Part shown: one piece after another, positions 24,522 to 33,752 of the stretch
Numbering within the stretch: the stretch's first letter is position 1
Layout: each line of letters opens with the position of its first letter
Source of the DNA: JAVBTR01 sp031556065
Lineage (GTDB): Bacteria > Bacillota > Clostridia > Christensenellales > Aristaeellaceae
Direction: 5' to 3'
NCBI GenBank assembly: GCA_031556065.1
Contig: JAVBTR010000002.1
Location: 54,649-118,648 of the forward strand
Length of the DNA: 64,000 nt
Made by a program: the position numbers and the translations under genes
Notes under the pieces: model-generated
Told to the model about the DNA's origin: nothing
Seen by the model: the letters and a program-made list of their open reading frames with translations, nothing else
Database searches by the model: none

Positions 24522-26426
24522 TTAGGTTTCCGGCAGCCACACGCGCATGGCACTAAGACCACGATTCCCCCAGGTATAGTAAGGGATCAGTGTAATGCGG
24601 CAAGGGGTTTGAGCCGGACGCTGTTTGGAATACAACGCCGTGGCAGAGCTTGAAGCGCTGCCCGGCACCTCCATTATAACACATCCACTTAATAAATTAC
24701 AATTATATGGCAAATTTATTACACTTTCATCCTTTTTCACAAAGAGGTTTAGCACCTCTCCTTGGTTATCGATCCCCTCTGCACAATAGACTATCGGGCC
24801 GCGCATAAACGCCACACGGCCACTGTCGGCAGCAATCATAGGATTGGCAAAGACCCGGTAAGGGGCCATATTTAAGGTAAGGGTCACCTGATCACCCTTT
24901 TTAAAAGGGCCGGGCAAATAAGCGTACCCATTGTGAGTTTCCGGGGTAATGGCCTGATCGTTTAATGTAAGGGTGGTTTCGCTACTCCAGCCGGGAACGC
25001 GAACAGCAAGGGTAATAGCCATATCTTCGCTAAACGTGTAATGAATACCGCCCTCGTAAGGGTATCCCGTTTGAACCTTAATGGCTCCCCCATGGGTCAT
25101 CAATTCCCCGCCCATAAACAAGTGGGAATATACTGTATCTTCCTTTTCGCCCCAAGCGTAAGCACCAATAGACAAGAGCAGGCGGGATACATTGGGCGGA
25201 CAGCAGGCGCAACCAAACCAGCCGGGCCTTTGGGGCAGAGAATGCTTAAGGTTCTGGGCTTCCCCAGAGATGCCGGGCACCACTTCCAAGGGGTTAACAT
25301 AGAAAAACCGTTTGCCGTCCAGCTCCATGCCTGCCAGAACACAGTTGTACAGCGCCCGCTCCATGGCATCGCCATAAACAGAATCTGTTTCCAATTCCAG
25401 CATCCGGCGGCCAAAGAAGATCAGCCCAATGGCAGCGCAGGTTTCGGCGTAAGCAGAATCGTTGGGCAGGTGGTAATCTTTTGAAAAAGCTTCGCCCTCG
25501 CAAACAGAACCGATGGCCCCTGTCACATACATGCGGCAATCCACAATGTTTTGAAACAGGCGCTTACAAGCGGTAACGAGGGTGCTTTCCCCTGTTTTTT
25601 TCGCCAAGTGGGCCATTCCCGTATACAGATATACCGCGCGAACAGCATGACCCACAGCCTTATCCATATCCCGCACCGGCATATGATTCTGGCCATATTC
25701 GGTATTTTTGCCGTCCCCACCCCAGTGGCGCCAACCCCTGGCATTGGTTTCCTTTTCGAAATAAGCGCTGTCCACTCCACGCAGGTCTACAAAGCGGGCG
25801 CAAAGGGCCAAGTAATCTTCATTGCTGGTGGCCTCATACAAACGCATAAGAGCCAGCTCCACCTCTGGGTGACCCGGGTAACCGGGAGTATCGTTTACAA
25901 TGAATCTCTTCACCATGTGATCCGCCATGCGGCACATAATATCCAAGAGCTTGCGTTTGCCTGTACATTCATAATAGGCCACCGCCGCTTCGATCATATG
26001 GCCGGCGCAATAGAGCTCATGGCATTCATAAAGGTTTGTCCACCTTTGGTCGGGCATTTTAACGGTAAAATAAGTATTAAGGTAACCATCCTTGTGCTGG
26101 GCGCGGCCGATCAGATCGATCACCTCATCGCAGCGGACTTCCAAATCCGCATCTGGAGCCAATGCCAGGGAATAGGCCGCTGCTTCCAACCATTTAGCTA
26201 CGTCGCTGTCTTGGAAGACCATGCCGTAAAACTCACCATCGCAGCAACCCGTTTCAATCACCTGGGCCGCTTGACGAAAGTTTTCAATAGCGTGGCTTTT
26301 TTCGATATCCGGTATTTCATCCCTTAAGGCCTTTTCTTGGTAGGGAATGACGCTTTCCTTCACCAATTGCTGATAACGTCCGATAAACCCATCGTTGATT
26401 AAAACCCTCTTAAGTAACTCATGCAT
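24522..26426 (-). CDS. GH127 family beta-L-arabinofuranosidase
   Basis: 634 residues, similar in length to GH127 enzymes. The zinc/cysteine catalytic site typical of the family is visible: an ETC motif (AYAETCAAIG) supplies the glutamate and first cysteine, and GCACCPPNVSR supplies the paired cysteines, one being the nucleophile in characterised members. An (alpha/alpha)6 barrel covers roughly residues 1-420 and beta-sandwiches follow. The enzyme releases beta-L-arabinofuranose from arabinan or arabinogalactan-type oligosaccharides. It has no signal peptide, so it acts in the cytoplasm, and it follows the GH42 beta-galactosidase gene by 2 bp, consistent with breakdown of arabinogalactan side chains. 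Confidence 0.88.
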   Translation of the reverse strand: MHELLKRVLINDGFIGRYQQLVKESVIPYQEKALRDEIPDIEKSHAIENFRQAAQVIETGCCDGEFYGMVFQDSDVAKWLEAAAYSLALAPDADLEVRCDEVIDLIGRAQHKDGYLNTYFTVKMPDQRWTNLYECHELYCAGHMIEAAVAYYECTGKRKLLDIMCRMADHMVKRFIVNDTPGYPGHPEVELALMRLYEATSNEDYLALCARFVDLRGVDSAYFEKETNARGWRHWGGDGKNTEYGQNHMPVRDMDKAVGHAVRAVYLYTGMAHLAKKTGESTLVTACKRLFQNIVDCRMYVTGAIGSVCEGEAFSKDYHLPNDSAYAETCAAIGLIFFGRRMLELETDSVYGDAMERALYNCVLAGMELDGKRFFYVNPLEVVPGISGEAQNLKHSLPQRPGWFGCACCPPNVSRLLLSIGAYAWGEKEDTVYSHLFMGGELMTHGGAIKVQTGYPYEGGIHYTFSEDMAITLAVRVPGWSSETTLTLNDQAITPETHNGYAYLPGPFKKGDQVTLTLNMAPYRVFANPMIAADSGRVAFMRGPIVYCAEGIDNQGEVLNLFVKKDESVINLPYNCNLLSGCVIMEVPGSASSSATALYSKQRPAQTPCRITLIPYYTWGNRGLSAMRVWLPET

Positions 26427-26428
26427 GC

Positions 26429-28495
26429 TTATTTGCTCCTTTTAAAAATGAGTACGCCGTTGACAGGCAATGTGACAATACCAGAAACAGGTTTGCCTGT
26501 AGAAATATCCCGGCCTCCTTGGCCGATAAACAATTCTTTAGGCACTGCTGACACATTTAACGCGAAAACGAATTCATTTTCCCCATCGCACCGGGAAACC
26601 ACCTCAACACCTTTCGGTGCGCTAAGCACCGGGGCAATAGCCAGTTCTTCCCGCAGACCCTGGTAAAAATCGTCTAAGAAAGCTTGCTCCATCCTTGCGG
26701 CCATGTGGTAAGCCGCACCCTGTCCCAAGGCATGCTTGGTAAGGGCCGGAGTACCCTGGTAGAAATCCTTTCCATAGGTGGCCAAGGTTTCCGTATTCTT
26801 TAGGGGGCGGATCAACTCGCAAAGCTGAAAGGCAGAATAGGTTTTGCCGCCGTATACAAGGCTGTTTTCATCCTCCGGGTACAAGGCGTCAATCTCCTGG
26901 GCCACAATGCCCAGAGTGCCTCTCAAAGGGCCTGGGAACCCACCCCTGAAGCACAGATCGCTTTCATCTGTATAGCCGGTATAATAGGTGGTAACCAGAT
27001 GACCACCCTTTTCAACATAGGCATTCAGCCGCTCCCCGCAGCCATCCTTCAGACTGTACAGCATAGGCGCAATCACCAGATCGTAGCCCTCCACCGGCAT
27101 GGAACCGTCGATGATATCCACCCCGACGCCCTTTGCCCAAAAGGCCTTATAGTGCATAAGCACCGTGCCCACGTAGCCCTTATCGTTAGCGGTAAAGCCC
27201 CCTACGGTAATGGGGGTGTTGTGAAGTCCGGCCGTTTCCGTTAAAGCCCAGCGGCACTGCCAATCGAAAAGGAGGGCGACCTTGCTTTTAGGGACAGTAC
27301 CACGAATATCGTCACATTGGGTGAGCAAGCTCCCCACCTTTTCAACCTCTTTAAAGACACGTGTATGTTCGTTTCCTTCGTGGGAAATGACAGCCCCATG
27401 ATATTTTTCGCTGGAACCCCGGCTTTGCCTGATCTGAAAATACTGCACGGAATCGGCCCCATGGGCTACAGCCTGCATGGAGGAAAGCATGTGCATACCC
27501 GGCCTGCGCAGCTTGGATACCTTTTGCCAGTTGGTAGCGCTGGGGCAAGATTCCATAAGCAAGAAAGGCTTTTGCCGGCCCACACCGCGGATCAAATCGT
27601 GAGCAAAGGCCGTATGCCAGGCCACATCTGCGTCCTTTTCGTTGGCCTGCCAAACAGGGTAATTATCCCAGCTGGCAACATCTAGCACTTCCCCTAAACG
27701 GAAGTAATCGATGCCCTCGTGAATATACATCAGGTTTGCTGTACAGGGGATATCCGGGGTGATGGTTTTAAGGGGTGCTGTTTCCCAAAGATAGAAATCC
27801 CGCACCTGTTCGGTGGTAAAGCGCTTCCAGTCCAGCGCAAGGGCAGAAGTGTGGCCTTCACCTAAGGGACTTGGGGATTCTATCTGATCCCACTTTTCAT
27901 AGGTATGGCTCCAGAAAGTGGCCCAGTAGGCGGTGTTAAGCCGCTCCAATGTGCCATAGCGGTTTTCAAGGTATACTGAAAAGGCCTTCTGGCACAGGGA
28001 GCAATGACAATCCCCGCCGTATTCGTTGCTGATATGCCACATCTTAAGAGCGGGATGCTCTTTATAGCGTTCCGCCAATTTGGTATTGATGATCCGCACT
28101 TTCTCTTTATAGGCAACGCTTGTCCAGCAATGATTATGCCGCTCCCCAAAGAGGTTTCTTTCACGTTTTTCATTCACCCGCAAAACTTCCGGGTACTTTT
28201 CACTAAGCCACCGAGGTCGTGCTCCCGAAGGGGTAGATAAAATGGCGCTGATGCCGTTTAAATGCAGCAAATCCATGATCTCGTCCAGCCATTCGAAGGT
28301 AAAGACTCCTTCCTGGGGCTCCAGTTTTGCCCATGAAAACATGCCGATGGATACCACATTAATATGGGCAAGCTTCATCAGCCGCACATCTTCAGGCCAG
28401 ATTTCTTCCTTCCAGGGCAGCCATTGCTCCGGGTTATAATCGCCCCCATGGAGCATATGGGGGACGCCGTTTAAAATGGGAGGATAGCGCAGCAT
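26429..28495 (-). CDS. GH42 beta-galactosidase
   Basis: 688 residues from ATG 28495, which has AAGGAGAG upstream; seven extra upstream codons are not used. The N-terminal TIM barrel starts with HGGDYNPEQW, a GH42 hallmark; the acid/base glutamate is in MWHISNEYGGDCHC (about residue 150) and the nucleophile in KPFLLMESCPSATNW (about residue 310). A cysteine cluster (CHCSLC) after the acid/base is the zinc site seen in many GH42 enzymes. The trimerisation and C-terminal domains follow. It cleaves beta-1,4 or beta-1,3 galactosides; no signal peptide. It is first in the operon with GH127 and the SH3 protein. Confidence 0.92.
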   Translation of the reverse strand: MLRYPPILNGVPHMLHGGDYNPEQWLPWKEEIWPEDVRLMKLAHINVVSIGMFSWAKLEPQEGVFTFEWLDEIMDLLHLNGISAILSTPSGARPRWLSEKYPEVLRVNEKRERNLFGERHNHCWTSVAYKEKVRIINTKLAERYKEHPALKMWHISNEYGGDCHCSLCQKAFSVYLENRYGTLERLNTAYWATFWSHTYEKWDQIESPSPLGEGHTSALALDWKRFTTEQVRDFYLWETAPLKTITPDIPCTANLMYIHEGIDYFRLGEVLDVASWDNYPVWQANEKDADVAWHTAFAHDLIRGVGRQKPFLLMESCPSATNWQKVSKLRRPGMHMLSSMQAVAHGADSVQYFQIRQSRGSSEKYHGAVISHEGNEHTRVFKEVEKVGSLLTQCDDIRGTVPKSKVALLFDWQCRWALTETAGLHNTPITVGGFTANDKGYVGTVLMHYKAFWAKGVGVDIIDGSMPVEGYDLVIAPMLYSLKDGCGERLNAYVEKGGHLVTTYYTGYTDESDLCFRGGFPGPLRGTLGIVAQEIDALYPEDENSLVYGGKTYSAFQLCELIRPLKNTETLATYGKDFYQGTPALTKHALGQGAAYHMAARMEQAFLDDFYQGLREELAIAPVLSAPKGVEVVSRCDGENEFVFALNVSAVPKELFIGQGGRDISTGKPVSGIVTLPVNGVLIFKRSK

Positions 28496-28547
28496 AAAAA
28501 GCTCTCCTTCTATCAATTGCTAGAGAGTAGGTTCGCTAAAGAACTGC

Positions 28548-28742
28548 TTACTCCTGCCCGCTTGACAAAAAGTGCCAAGGTGTGTTTTGGGGTAAGCTGC
28601 CAAAATCGCTCCTTAAAATGGTTTTTTCTACCCGATCATGTCGGATCATCATGAATTTATCGGCAATCGAAAGGGTATCGGCCAAGTTCATGGCCAGAAT
28701 AATCACTGCAATATCCTTTCCAATAAAAACATAACACCGCAA
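28548..28742 (-). pseudogene. C-terminal relic of a sugar ABC transporter ATPase (tentative)
   Basis: About 64 codons, ending in TAA at 28548-28550, resemble the end of RbsA/MglA-type ATPases: GKDIAVIILAMNLADTLSIA, then ADKFMMIRHDRVEKTI, then LPQNTPWHF. The body of the gene is absent; the frame is not continued upstream, where the AraC-fusion promoter lies. It sits 52 bp upstream of GH42 on the same strand, so a former transporter gene may have preceded the operon. The match is from memory of the family pattern and is weak. The rest of the 28496-28809 gap holds only ribosome and promoter sites. Confidence 0.35.
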
Positions 28743-28770
28743 AGGAGGAAATGTTATAAAGGTTTTCTTA

Positions 28771-28779
28771 TGCTATAAT
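28771..28779 (+). promoter_or_regulatory. Extended -10 promoter of the AraC-phosphotransferase gene
   Basis: TGCTATAAT (28771-28779) lies 30 bp before the ATG at 28810, which has an AAGGAGG site. No convincing -35 is present, as expected for extended -10 promoters. Confidence 0.5.
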
Positions 28780-28809
28780 CTAGATGCTTAAGCAATAAGG
28801 AGGCCTCCT

Positions 28810-30108
28810 ATGGAAACCCGTGCTGTTTTAGAAACCATCGAACGACACCTGTCCGCACCCCTTTCCGCCGATTGGTTAGCCAAAGAGGCGGGCTATTCCA
28901 CTTGGCATTTTTTAAGGATGTTTACGGCGAAAATGCAGATGCCCCTTGGGGAATATATATTGGACCGGCGGCTTAAAACTGTGCTTTATCATATAAGCCA
29001 AGGCGAAAAGGCGGTGGATGCGGCGCTTGAATACGGTTTTGATACCTATGCGGGTTTTTACAAGGCATTTGTTCGCACCTATGGCTGTTCACCACGAAAA
29101 TACCGACAGCTTTACGGCGCGAAGCTGGACAAACCAATCTTAACGGAGGCATTGAAAAGCAATATGACACATTTACAGATTAAAGCCCTTTTGGCAAAGC
29201 ATTATGCTCTTAATGAGGAACCAACGGTAATAGATATTCCCATTATGAATAGCAGAAAAATATCTGACAGCGCCTGGCATATTGGCGAAAAACACACCCT
29301 TAAAAGAAGCAAGAATCCCCGGGTGTTCCAAAAGAACATTCATATTGCCAAGGCCCTTTCAAGTCAAAAGTTGCAAGGAGCCTTACCCATTAAAACCCTT
29401 TATGATGAAGACTTCTTTTGCGAAGACGAAACCTTTTTCATGCTGGCAAAAAGGATTCCGGGCCGCCCTTTATACCAGGAAGAATGTTTCGGCTATGCTG
29501 AGGGCTACGGTCAAGCCCTCGCTAGGCTTCATAAGGCCTTGCAGGCCTTGGATAAGGTGATCCCCTGCGATGATCGGAATATCTACCAGGAGGTTATAGA
29601 GTATGCACTGCCCCGGGCCATGAAGCAAGCAGCCCAATGGCAGATGAAACTACCGGAAAGCTTTTTCCAAGAGCTGCAGGATAGCCTTCCTATCTTGCAA
29701 GAAATCCCGGTACAAATCATTCACCGTGACCCAAACCCGGATAATATTCTCTTTGAAAATGGCCACTTTACCGGGTTTGTGGATTTTGATCTTTCCCAAA
29801 GAAGCATTCGCCTGTTCGATGTGTGCTACTTAACCACTGGGGTGCTAAGCGAAATTATTCTGGATAATGCAAAGCTGGATAAATGGCTGGCATTTTTTAA
29901 AGCTGTATTGCTTTTCTACAATAATGACAACCCCCTTACAGAAAAGGAAAAGCAAGCTGTATTTGAAACGCTGTGCGCCATCGAACTGATCTGCATCGCC
30001 TATTTCGGGGAAATCGACACACCGGATATGAAATACCTGGCTCAGATCAACCGCCAGATGTTTGAATTTATCGTAGCCAACCGGGCATTCATCGAAAACA
30101 TCTTTTAA
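28810..30108 (+). CDS. AraC DNA-binding domain fused to aminoglycoside-phosphotransferase-like kinase
   Basis: 432 residues. Residues 1-105 are a complete two-helix-turn-helix AraC domain (AKEAGYSTWHFLRMFTAKM, then EYGFDTYAGFYKAFVRTYGC). Residues ~150-432 are an APH/choline-kinase-like fold: the catalytic loop IHRDPNPDNILFENG (Asp, Asn) and the metal-binding GFVDFDLSQR are intact, and a lysine-containing N-lobe strand precedes them. AraC domains are usually C-terminal, so the order is unusual. The kinase half could phosphorylate a small molecule that controls DNA binding, or confer antibiotic modification; neither can be shown from sequence. There is no frameshift between the halves. A terminator-like hairpin follows. 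Confidence 0.85.
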   Translation: METRAVLETIERHLSAPLSADWLAKEAGYSTWHFLRMFTAKMQMPLGEYILDRRLKTVLYHISQGEKAVDAALEYGFDTYAGFYKAFVRTYGCSPRKYRQLYGAKLDKPILTEALKSNMTHLQIKALLAKHYALNEEPTVIDIPIMNSRKISDSAWHIGEKHTLKRSKNPRVFQKNIHIAKALSSQKLQGALPIKTLYDEDFFCEDETFFMLAKRIPGRPLYQEECFGYAEGYGQALARLHKALQALDKVIPCDDRNIYQEVIEYALPRAMKQAAQWQMKLPESFFQELQDSLPILQEIPVQIIHRDPNPDNILFENGHFTGFVDFDLSQRSIRLFDVCYLTTGVLSEIILDNAKLDKWLAFFKAVLLFYNNDNPLTEKEKQAVFETLCAIELICIAYFGEIDTPDMKYLAQINRQMFEFIVANRAFIENIF

Positions 30109-30111
30109 CAG

Positions 30112-30150
30112 CAAAAGGCATACCCTTCTTGAAGGAGGGATGCCCTTTGT
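30112..30150 (+). terminator. Imperfect terminator overlapping the next ribosome site
   Basis: AAAGGCATACCCTTC pairs imperfectly with GAAGGAGGGATGCCCTTT and is followed by a T-rich stretch. The right arm contains the AAGGAGGG ribosome-binding site of the polysaccharide deacetylase. Confidence 0.5.
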
Positions 30151-31001
30151 TTTATTGCAGGGAGCGGGTGCTGCCGCTTTTAATCATATTAAATCTATGC
30201 TTTGCTCTGCTTTTGCTGCCACCATACGCCTTGAACGCGGATATCAGTGTAAGCGAGCCCCAGCAAAAGCAAATACCGATTTTAATGTACCACGATATAT
30301 TAAAAAGCCCGCCGAAGCAGCACCCTTATGTGGTGTCCCCTACCCAATTGGAACAGGACTTAATGTATCTGCGCAATAATGGCTATGTGGCTGTGACGGT
30401 TTACGATCTGGTGGCCTTCGTCTATGAAGGGGCAGAACTCCCCGAAAAGCCTATTCTGATCACCTTTGACGATGGGTATTTCAACAACGTTTATTACGCT
30501 CAACCCTTGCTTGAAAAATACGGCATGAAAGCCACCATGTTCGTGGTAGGCGCTTACTGCGATCAGGCTGTTTTAGAAGGGGAAGAAAACCCCAATTATT
30601 CCTATGTGATGTGGGAGCGAATCGCCACTATGCAGGCATCCGGCCTATGGGATATCCAAAGCCATACCTTTAACATGCACGACATCCACGGAAAGCGTAT
30701 GGGTGTTCAAAGAAAAACCGGGCAAACCGATGCCCAGTATATAGAAGCTCTTTATGACGATTTTTCGAATATCACCAACAAAATAGAAGGAACCCTGGGC
30801 CGCTCTCCCATTGCCTTTGCCTATCCATATGGCGCCATGGACGAAAATGCCGATCGGGTTTTAAAAGAACTTGGCTACCGGGTGACAGTGTGTTCCAACA
30901 CGGGGATTTCTACCCTCACCCCAGGCGACCCGAATTGCCTGTTCCGGCTTTGCCGCCTGGCACGGCTGAACACAAGAGGCGCTGCTTCTCTTTTAAAATA
31001 G
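30147..31001 (+). CDS. Polysaccharide deacetylase (NodB/CE4) with N-terminal membrane anchor
   Basis: About 284 residues from TTG 30147, eight bases after AAGGAGGG; an upstream in-frame TTG at 30129 precedes that site. Residues ~8-30 form a signal peptide or anchor. The CE4/NodB domain carries PILMYHDI, the metal-binding LITFDDGYFNN (Asp-Asp), DIQSHTFNMHDI (the second His-containing motif) and FAYPYGAMDENA (the third). It would remove acetyl groups from cell-wall glycan or exopolysaccharide outside the membrane. The last motif (typically a leucine-histidine) is not obvious. It lies downstream of the AraC fusion gene on the same strand. Confidence 0.85.
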   Translation: MFYCRERVLPLLIILNLCFALLLLPPYALNADISVSEPQQKQIPILMYHDILKSPPKQHPYVVSPTQLEQDLMYLRNNGYVAVTVYDLVAFVYEGAELPEKPILITFDDGYFNNVYYAQPLLEKYGMKATMFVVGAYCDQAVLEGEENPNYSYVMWERIATMQASGLWDIQSHTFNMHDIHGKRMGVQRKTGQTDAQYIEALYDDFSNITNKIEGTLGRSPIAFAYPYGAMDENADRVLKELGYRVTVCSNTGISTLTPGDPNCLFRLCRLARLNTRGAASLLK

Positions 31002-31064
31002 ACCGTGTTCTTGTCTTTACGCGCTGTGCCCGCTTGCGGGGACTGTTAGTAATATAAAAACGCC

Positions 31065-31397
31065 TTAGTTATCTCCATGAATTTTGCCCAGAGCTGCCCG
31101 CATGGCCGCCTGAACGCTGGCATCCTTTTCCTGCTCCATTTGATGTTCAATGTGGCCCCTTGCACGGGCCTGCCCCATCTGCGCCATGGCCGTAGCCGCT
31201 GCAGCGCGGACAGCGGGCTCTCCATCCCGCAAAAGAGACACCAGCATGTTATAGCAAGAGTCTCCGCCTACTTTCCCCATGCCGTCGATAGCCTTCAGGC
31301 GAACTTCCTTGTTTTTATCGTTGCCCAGGGCTACCAGAGCCTCTGCCTTTTGATGGGCTACCAGCTTATCAATTTTTTCCAGTTTGTTTCCGAACAT
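31065..31397 (-). CDS. HEAT-repeat protein
   Basis: 110 residues, all-helical, with about three HEAT-like repeats. Typical repeats are NKEVRLKAIDGMGKVG, EPAVRAAAATAMAQMG and DASVQAAMRAALGKI. Such small repeat proteins act as protein-binding scaffolds; no partner is known here. The start follows AAGGAGG. It lies about 100 bp downstream of the holin gene on the same strand and may be on the same transcript. Confidence 0.8.
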   Translation of the reverse strand: MFGNKLEKIDKLVAHQKAEALVALGNDKNKEVRLKAIDGMGKVGGDSCYNMLVSLLRDGEPAVRAAAATAMAQMGQARARGHIEHQMEQEKDASVQAAMRAALGKIHGDN

Positions 31398-31495
31398 TGG
31401 TACACGCCTCCTTAATCAATAAGGTAAGCTTATGCCCGGAAAATGAACTCAGCATGAAATTCCCCAAAAGAAAAAAGGGTTCCGCAAATCATCCT

Positions 31496-31921
31496 TCACG
31501 TTTCATTCTTCTCCTTTATCTGTTCCAAGGCGTTTTTGAGCAACGCTGGGAATGGTACTCCGGCCAAAGCCAGGTTTTCCAAGATGGACAACCCTTCGTT
31601 GGCCAGGTAGAACCAAATAACAGCGGAACGAAATACCTGTTGATCGGTACCCAGTACCCGATCCAGAAGAGCCGCCACTAAAACCACTAAAAGCATCAGT
31701 CCCTTTTTCGCAATACCGGCAGCACCAATTTTACTGTCCAGCCCGCCATTTTGCGTTTTCTGGCTTTTACCTATCCAAGCGACTATCAGGCCGCTTACAT
31801 AGTCGATAACCATAAAAGCAAGCAATACAAAAAGCAGCGTATCCCAACCTCCAAACCACCCTGCAATAGCGCCTCCAACTGCCGCCGCGATTTTAATAAC
31901 CTTATCCCATAACTGTTCCAT
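31496..31921 (-). CDS. Phage-type holin family protein (TcdE/Cph1 type)
   Basis: 141 residues with three membrane segments (about 24-45, 65-85 and 95-115 by hydropathy). The pattern of a first amphipathic helix, WFGGWDTLLFVLLAFMVIDYVSGLIVA and a later GIAKKGLMLLVVLVAALLD is that of the phage holin/toxin-secretion (phage_holin_4_1) family. Holins form membrane pores that release an endolysin or export protein. No prophage structural genes are nearby, but an NlpC/P60-SH3 endolysin-like gene lies 4 kb away on the same strand beyond an ABC operon. The start follows AAGGGAGAG. Confidence 0.85.
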   Translation of the reverse strand: MEQLWDKVIKIAAAVGGAIAGWFGGWDTLLFVLLAFMVIDYVSGLIVAWIGKSQKTQNGGLDSKIGAAGIAKKGLMLLVVLVAALLDRVLGTDQQVFRSAVIWFYLANEGLSILENLALAGVPFPALLKNALEQIKEKNET

Positions 31922-32040
31922 TTTACACTCTCCCTTTTCATATCATACGCCATGGCGGTTGAAAAGGTTTGTGCAAAAAAATGCTTCCTTATCTTCTGTA
32001 TGTGGGAAAATGTCCCGCTTATTCGAAACGAAGCAAAAGA

Positions 32041-32077
32041 AACAGCGCACAAGCCATTTAACTTGTGCGCTGCTGTT
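32041..32077 (-). terminator. Terminator of sugar ABC operon 2
   Basis: AACAGCGCACAAG pairs with CTTGTGCGCTG around an 8-base loop. Read on the minus strand, it is followed by a T-rich TTTCTTTTG. It lies about 95 bp after the binding-protein stop codon. Confidence 0.7.
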
Positions 32078-32172
32078 ACTTTGGATATTCAGGGATCATG
32101 TCACCTAACCTGTGTCAAGAAGCTCTTCGCTTTCTTGAACTGTTTATAGATTCCCAAATCCCCTATGTTGGA

Positions 32173-33696
32173 TTATTTGCTCTTTTCTGCCAAGAAAGCA
32201 GCCAGCTGGGTGTTAGCTTCGTCCACGAACTTCTGCATGCCGGCAGCTTCCAGCTTGGCCAGGAATTCGGGCAATTTTTCAGCGGGATCGATGGAGCCGC
32301 AGCTCAGAGCCAGAGCGTATTCAACGCCAACGTTGGCCAGAGCGGTGGTTTCGTTTTCAACGTCTTCCTTGTTGAAAGCCCAGCCCAGTACGGGGATGGA
32401 GGAAGCAGCACCGTAGTATGCTTTGAAATCGTCCCAATAGGTTGCGCCTTCGCCCTTCTGGGGGGGCAGGAGGGTGATGTTACCCATACCATTGCGCCAG
32501 GGGGAATAGGTGGAGCGGGCTTCATCGTTGAACACGACCATGCCGTCTTCCAATTCGTAGTGGATGCCTTCTACGCCATAGTTCAAGAGGGTCATCACAA
32601 CGGGATCAGAGTTGAGCAGGCTCAGGAACTTCATGGATTCAACAGGATGCTTGGAAGCGGAATTGATAGCAACCAAGGCGCCCTGGGAAGAGGTGGTGTC
32701 CACATAAGCGGGGCTGGTGGGAACGAATTCTACATGAATGCCGCGCAGAGCAGAAGCTTCAACTTCATAACCCATGGCGTAGGACTGGGTGCCGATGAGG
32801 TAGTTGCCTTCACGCTGGGTGGCATCACGGAAATCGTTAGCAACGTCAGCAATGGCGCAGGTGGGATCGATGTAGCCAGCTACGTAGTATTCACGAACCT
32901 GGTTCACGAACTTTTCGTATTCAGGGGTAGCAAACTTGTTCAAAAGAACGTTGCCATAAGCGCCTTCAGAGGCAGGATCTTCGGGGTTGATGTAGTAGCT
33001 GAGGAGGTTGGGGTCAGCGCAATCGCCAGTCACGATGATGCTGTTGGTAACCATGCGTTCCAACACAGCGCCTTCGATCAAAAGCGGGTAGAAGCTGGCG
33101 CCCTTCACTTCCTTGGCCTTGGCTAAAATATCGCCAAAGGAGTAGAAGTCGCGGCTCTCGATATCAGCCAGTGTGTAGCCCAGTTCTTCCAGCAAGGTTA
33201 CGTTGATATCCCAGCAGTTCTGGGTAGCGCAATCCTTGTAGCCAGGAACAGCATAGATGCCGATGCCTTCGGAACCTTCAACGGTAGCGCCGCCAAGCAG
33301 CACAGCGGGAATGCTCGCAAGCAGGTCCGGTGCATATTGGGCGATCAGATCGTTTTCGGGATCATTCAAGCGAACAAAAGCGCCCTTCTTAGCGAAGGTC
33401 ATGTAATCGTTGGTGGTCCAGGAGCAGGTGAAGACCATATCCACGGTATCGTCACCGGAGTTCAGCGCCATAACGGCACGCTCGTTGAAATCGCCCCAGG
33501 TGCCCCAAATGGGCTGTACCTTGATGTTGGCTTTTTCTACCAGGTATGCGTTCAGCTTTTCCAGAACAGCCACATCGTCGGACACGGTGCTGCCGTCGAA
33601 CATGATGGAAACCGTAACGGGTTCATCGGCAAAAGCCACGGATGCCAAAGACATAACCATGATGATCGCCAGAAGCAGGGATAGGAATTTCTTCAT
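32173..33696 (-). CDS. Extracellular solute-binding protein of sugar ABC system 2
   Basis: 507 residues from ATG 33696, which has GGAGGT upstream. A signal peptide (about 1-23, ending AFA-DE) has no lipobox cysteine. The mature protein begins VTVSIMFDGSTVSDD and has the group 1 oligosaccharide-binding features NSGDDTVDMVFTCSW near residue 90 and a long C-terminal lobe. It is the last gene of the second ABC operon (permease, permease, binding protein). The gene order, permeases before the binding protein, matches system 1 but on the opposite strand. The ligand is unknown. Confidence 0.9.
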   Translation of the reverse strand: MKKFLSLLLAIIMVMSLASVAFADEPVTVSIMFDGSTVSDDVAVLEKLNAYLVEKANIKVQPIWGTWGDFNERAVMALNSGDDTVDMVFTCSWTTNDYMTFAKKGAFVRLNDPENDLIAQYAPDLLASIPAVLLGGATVEGSEGIGIYAVPGYKDCATQNCWDINVTLLEELGYTLADIESRDFYSFGDILAKAKEVKGASFYPLLIEGAVLERMVTNSIIVTGDCADPNLLSYYINPEDPASEGAYGNVLLNKFATPEYEKFVNQVREYYVAGYIDPTCAIADVANDFRDATQREGNYLIGTQSYAMGYEVEASALRGIHVEFVPTSPAYVDTTSSQGALVAINSASKHPVESMKFLSLLNSDPVVMTLLNYGVEGIHYELEDGMVVFNDEARSTYSPWRNGMGNITLLPPQKGEGATYWDDFKAYYGAASSIPVLGWAFNKEDVENETTALANVGVEYALALSCGSIDPAEKLPEFLAKLEAAGMQKFVDEANTQLAAFLAEKSK

Positions 33697-33752
33697 TGTT
33701 GTTACCTCCAATAATTATTTATGTAAGCGGCTGATATCGGCATCAACCGTTC

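Noticed and set aside
28810..30108. Aminoglycoside resistance gene
   Set aside because: The kinase motifs are those of the wide APH/choline-kinase fold and the AraC fusion speaks for regulation; resistance cannot be claimed from sequence.
32065..33126. 353-codon plus-strand frame
   Set aside because: Antisense to the solute-binding protein of ABC system 2, whose signal peptide, ribosome site and operon context are clear.
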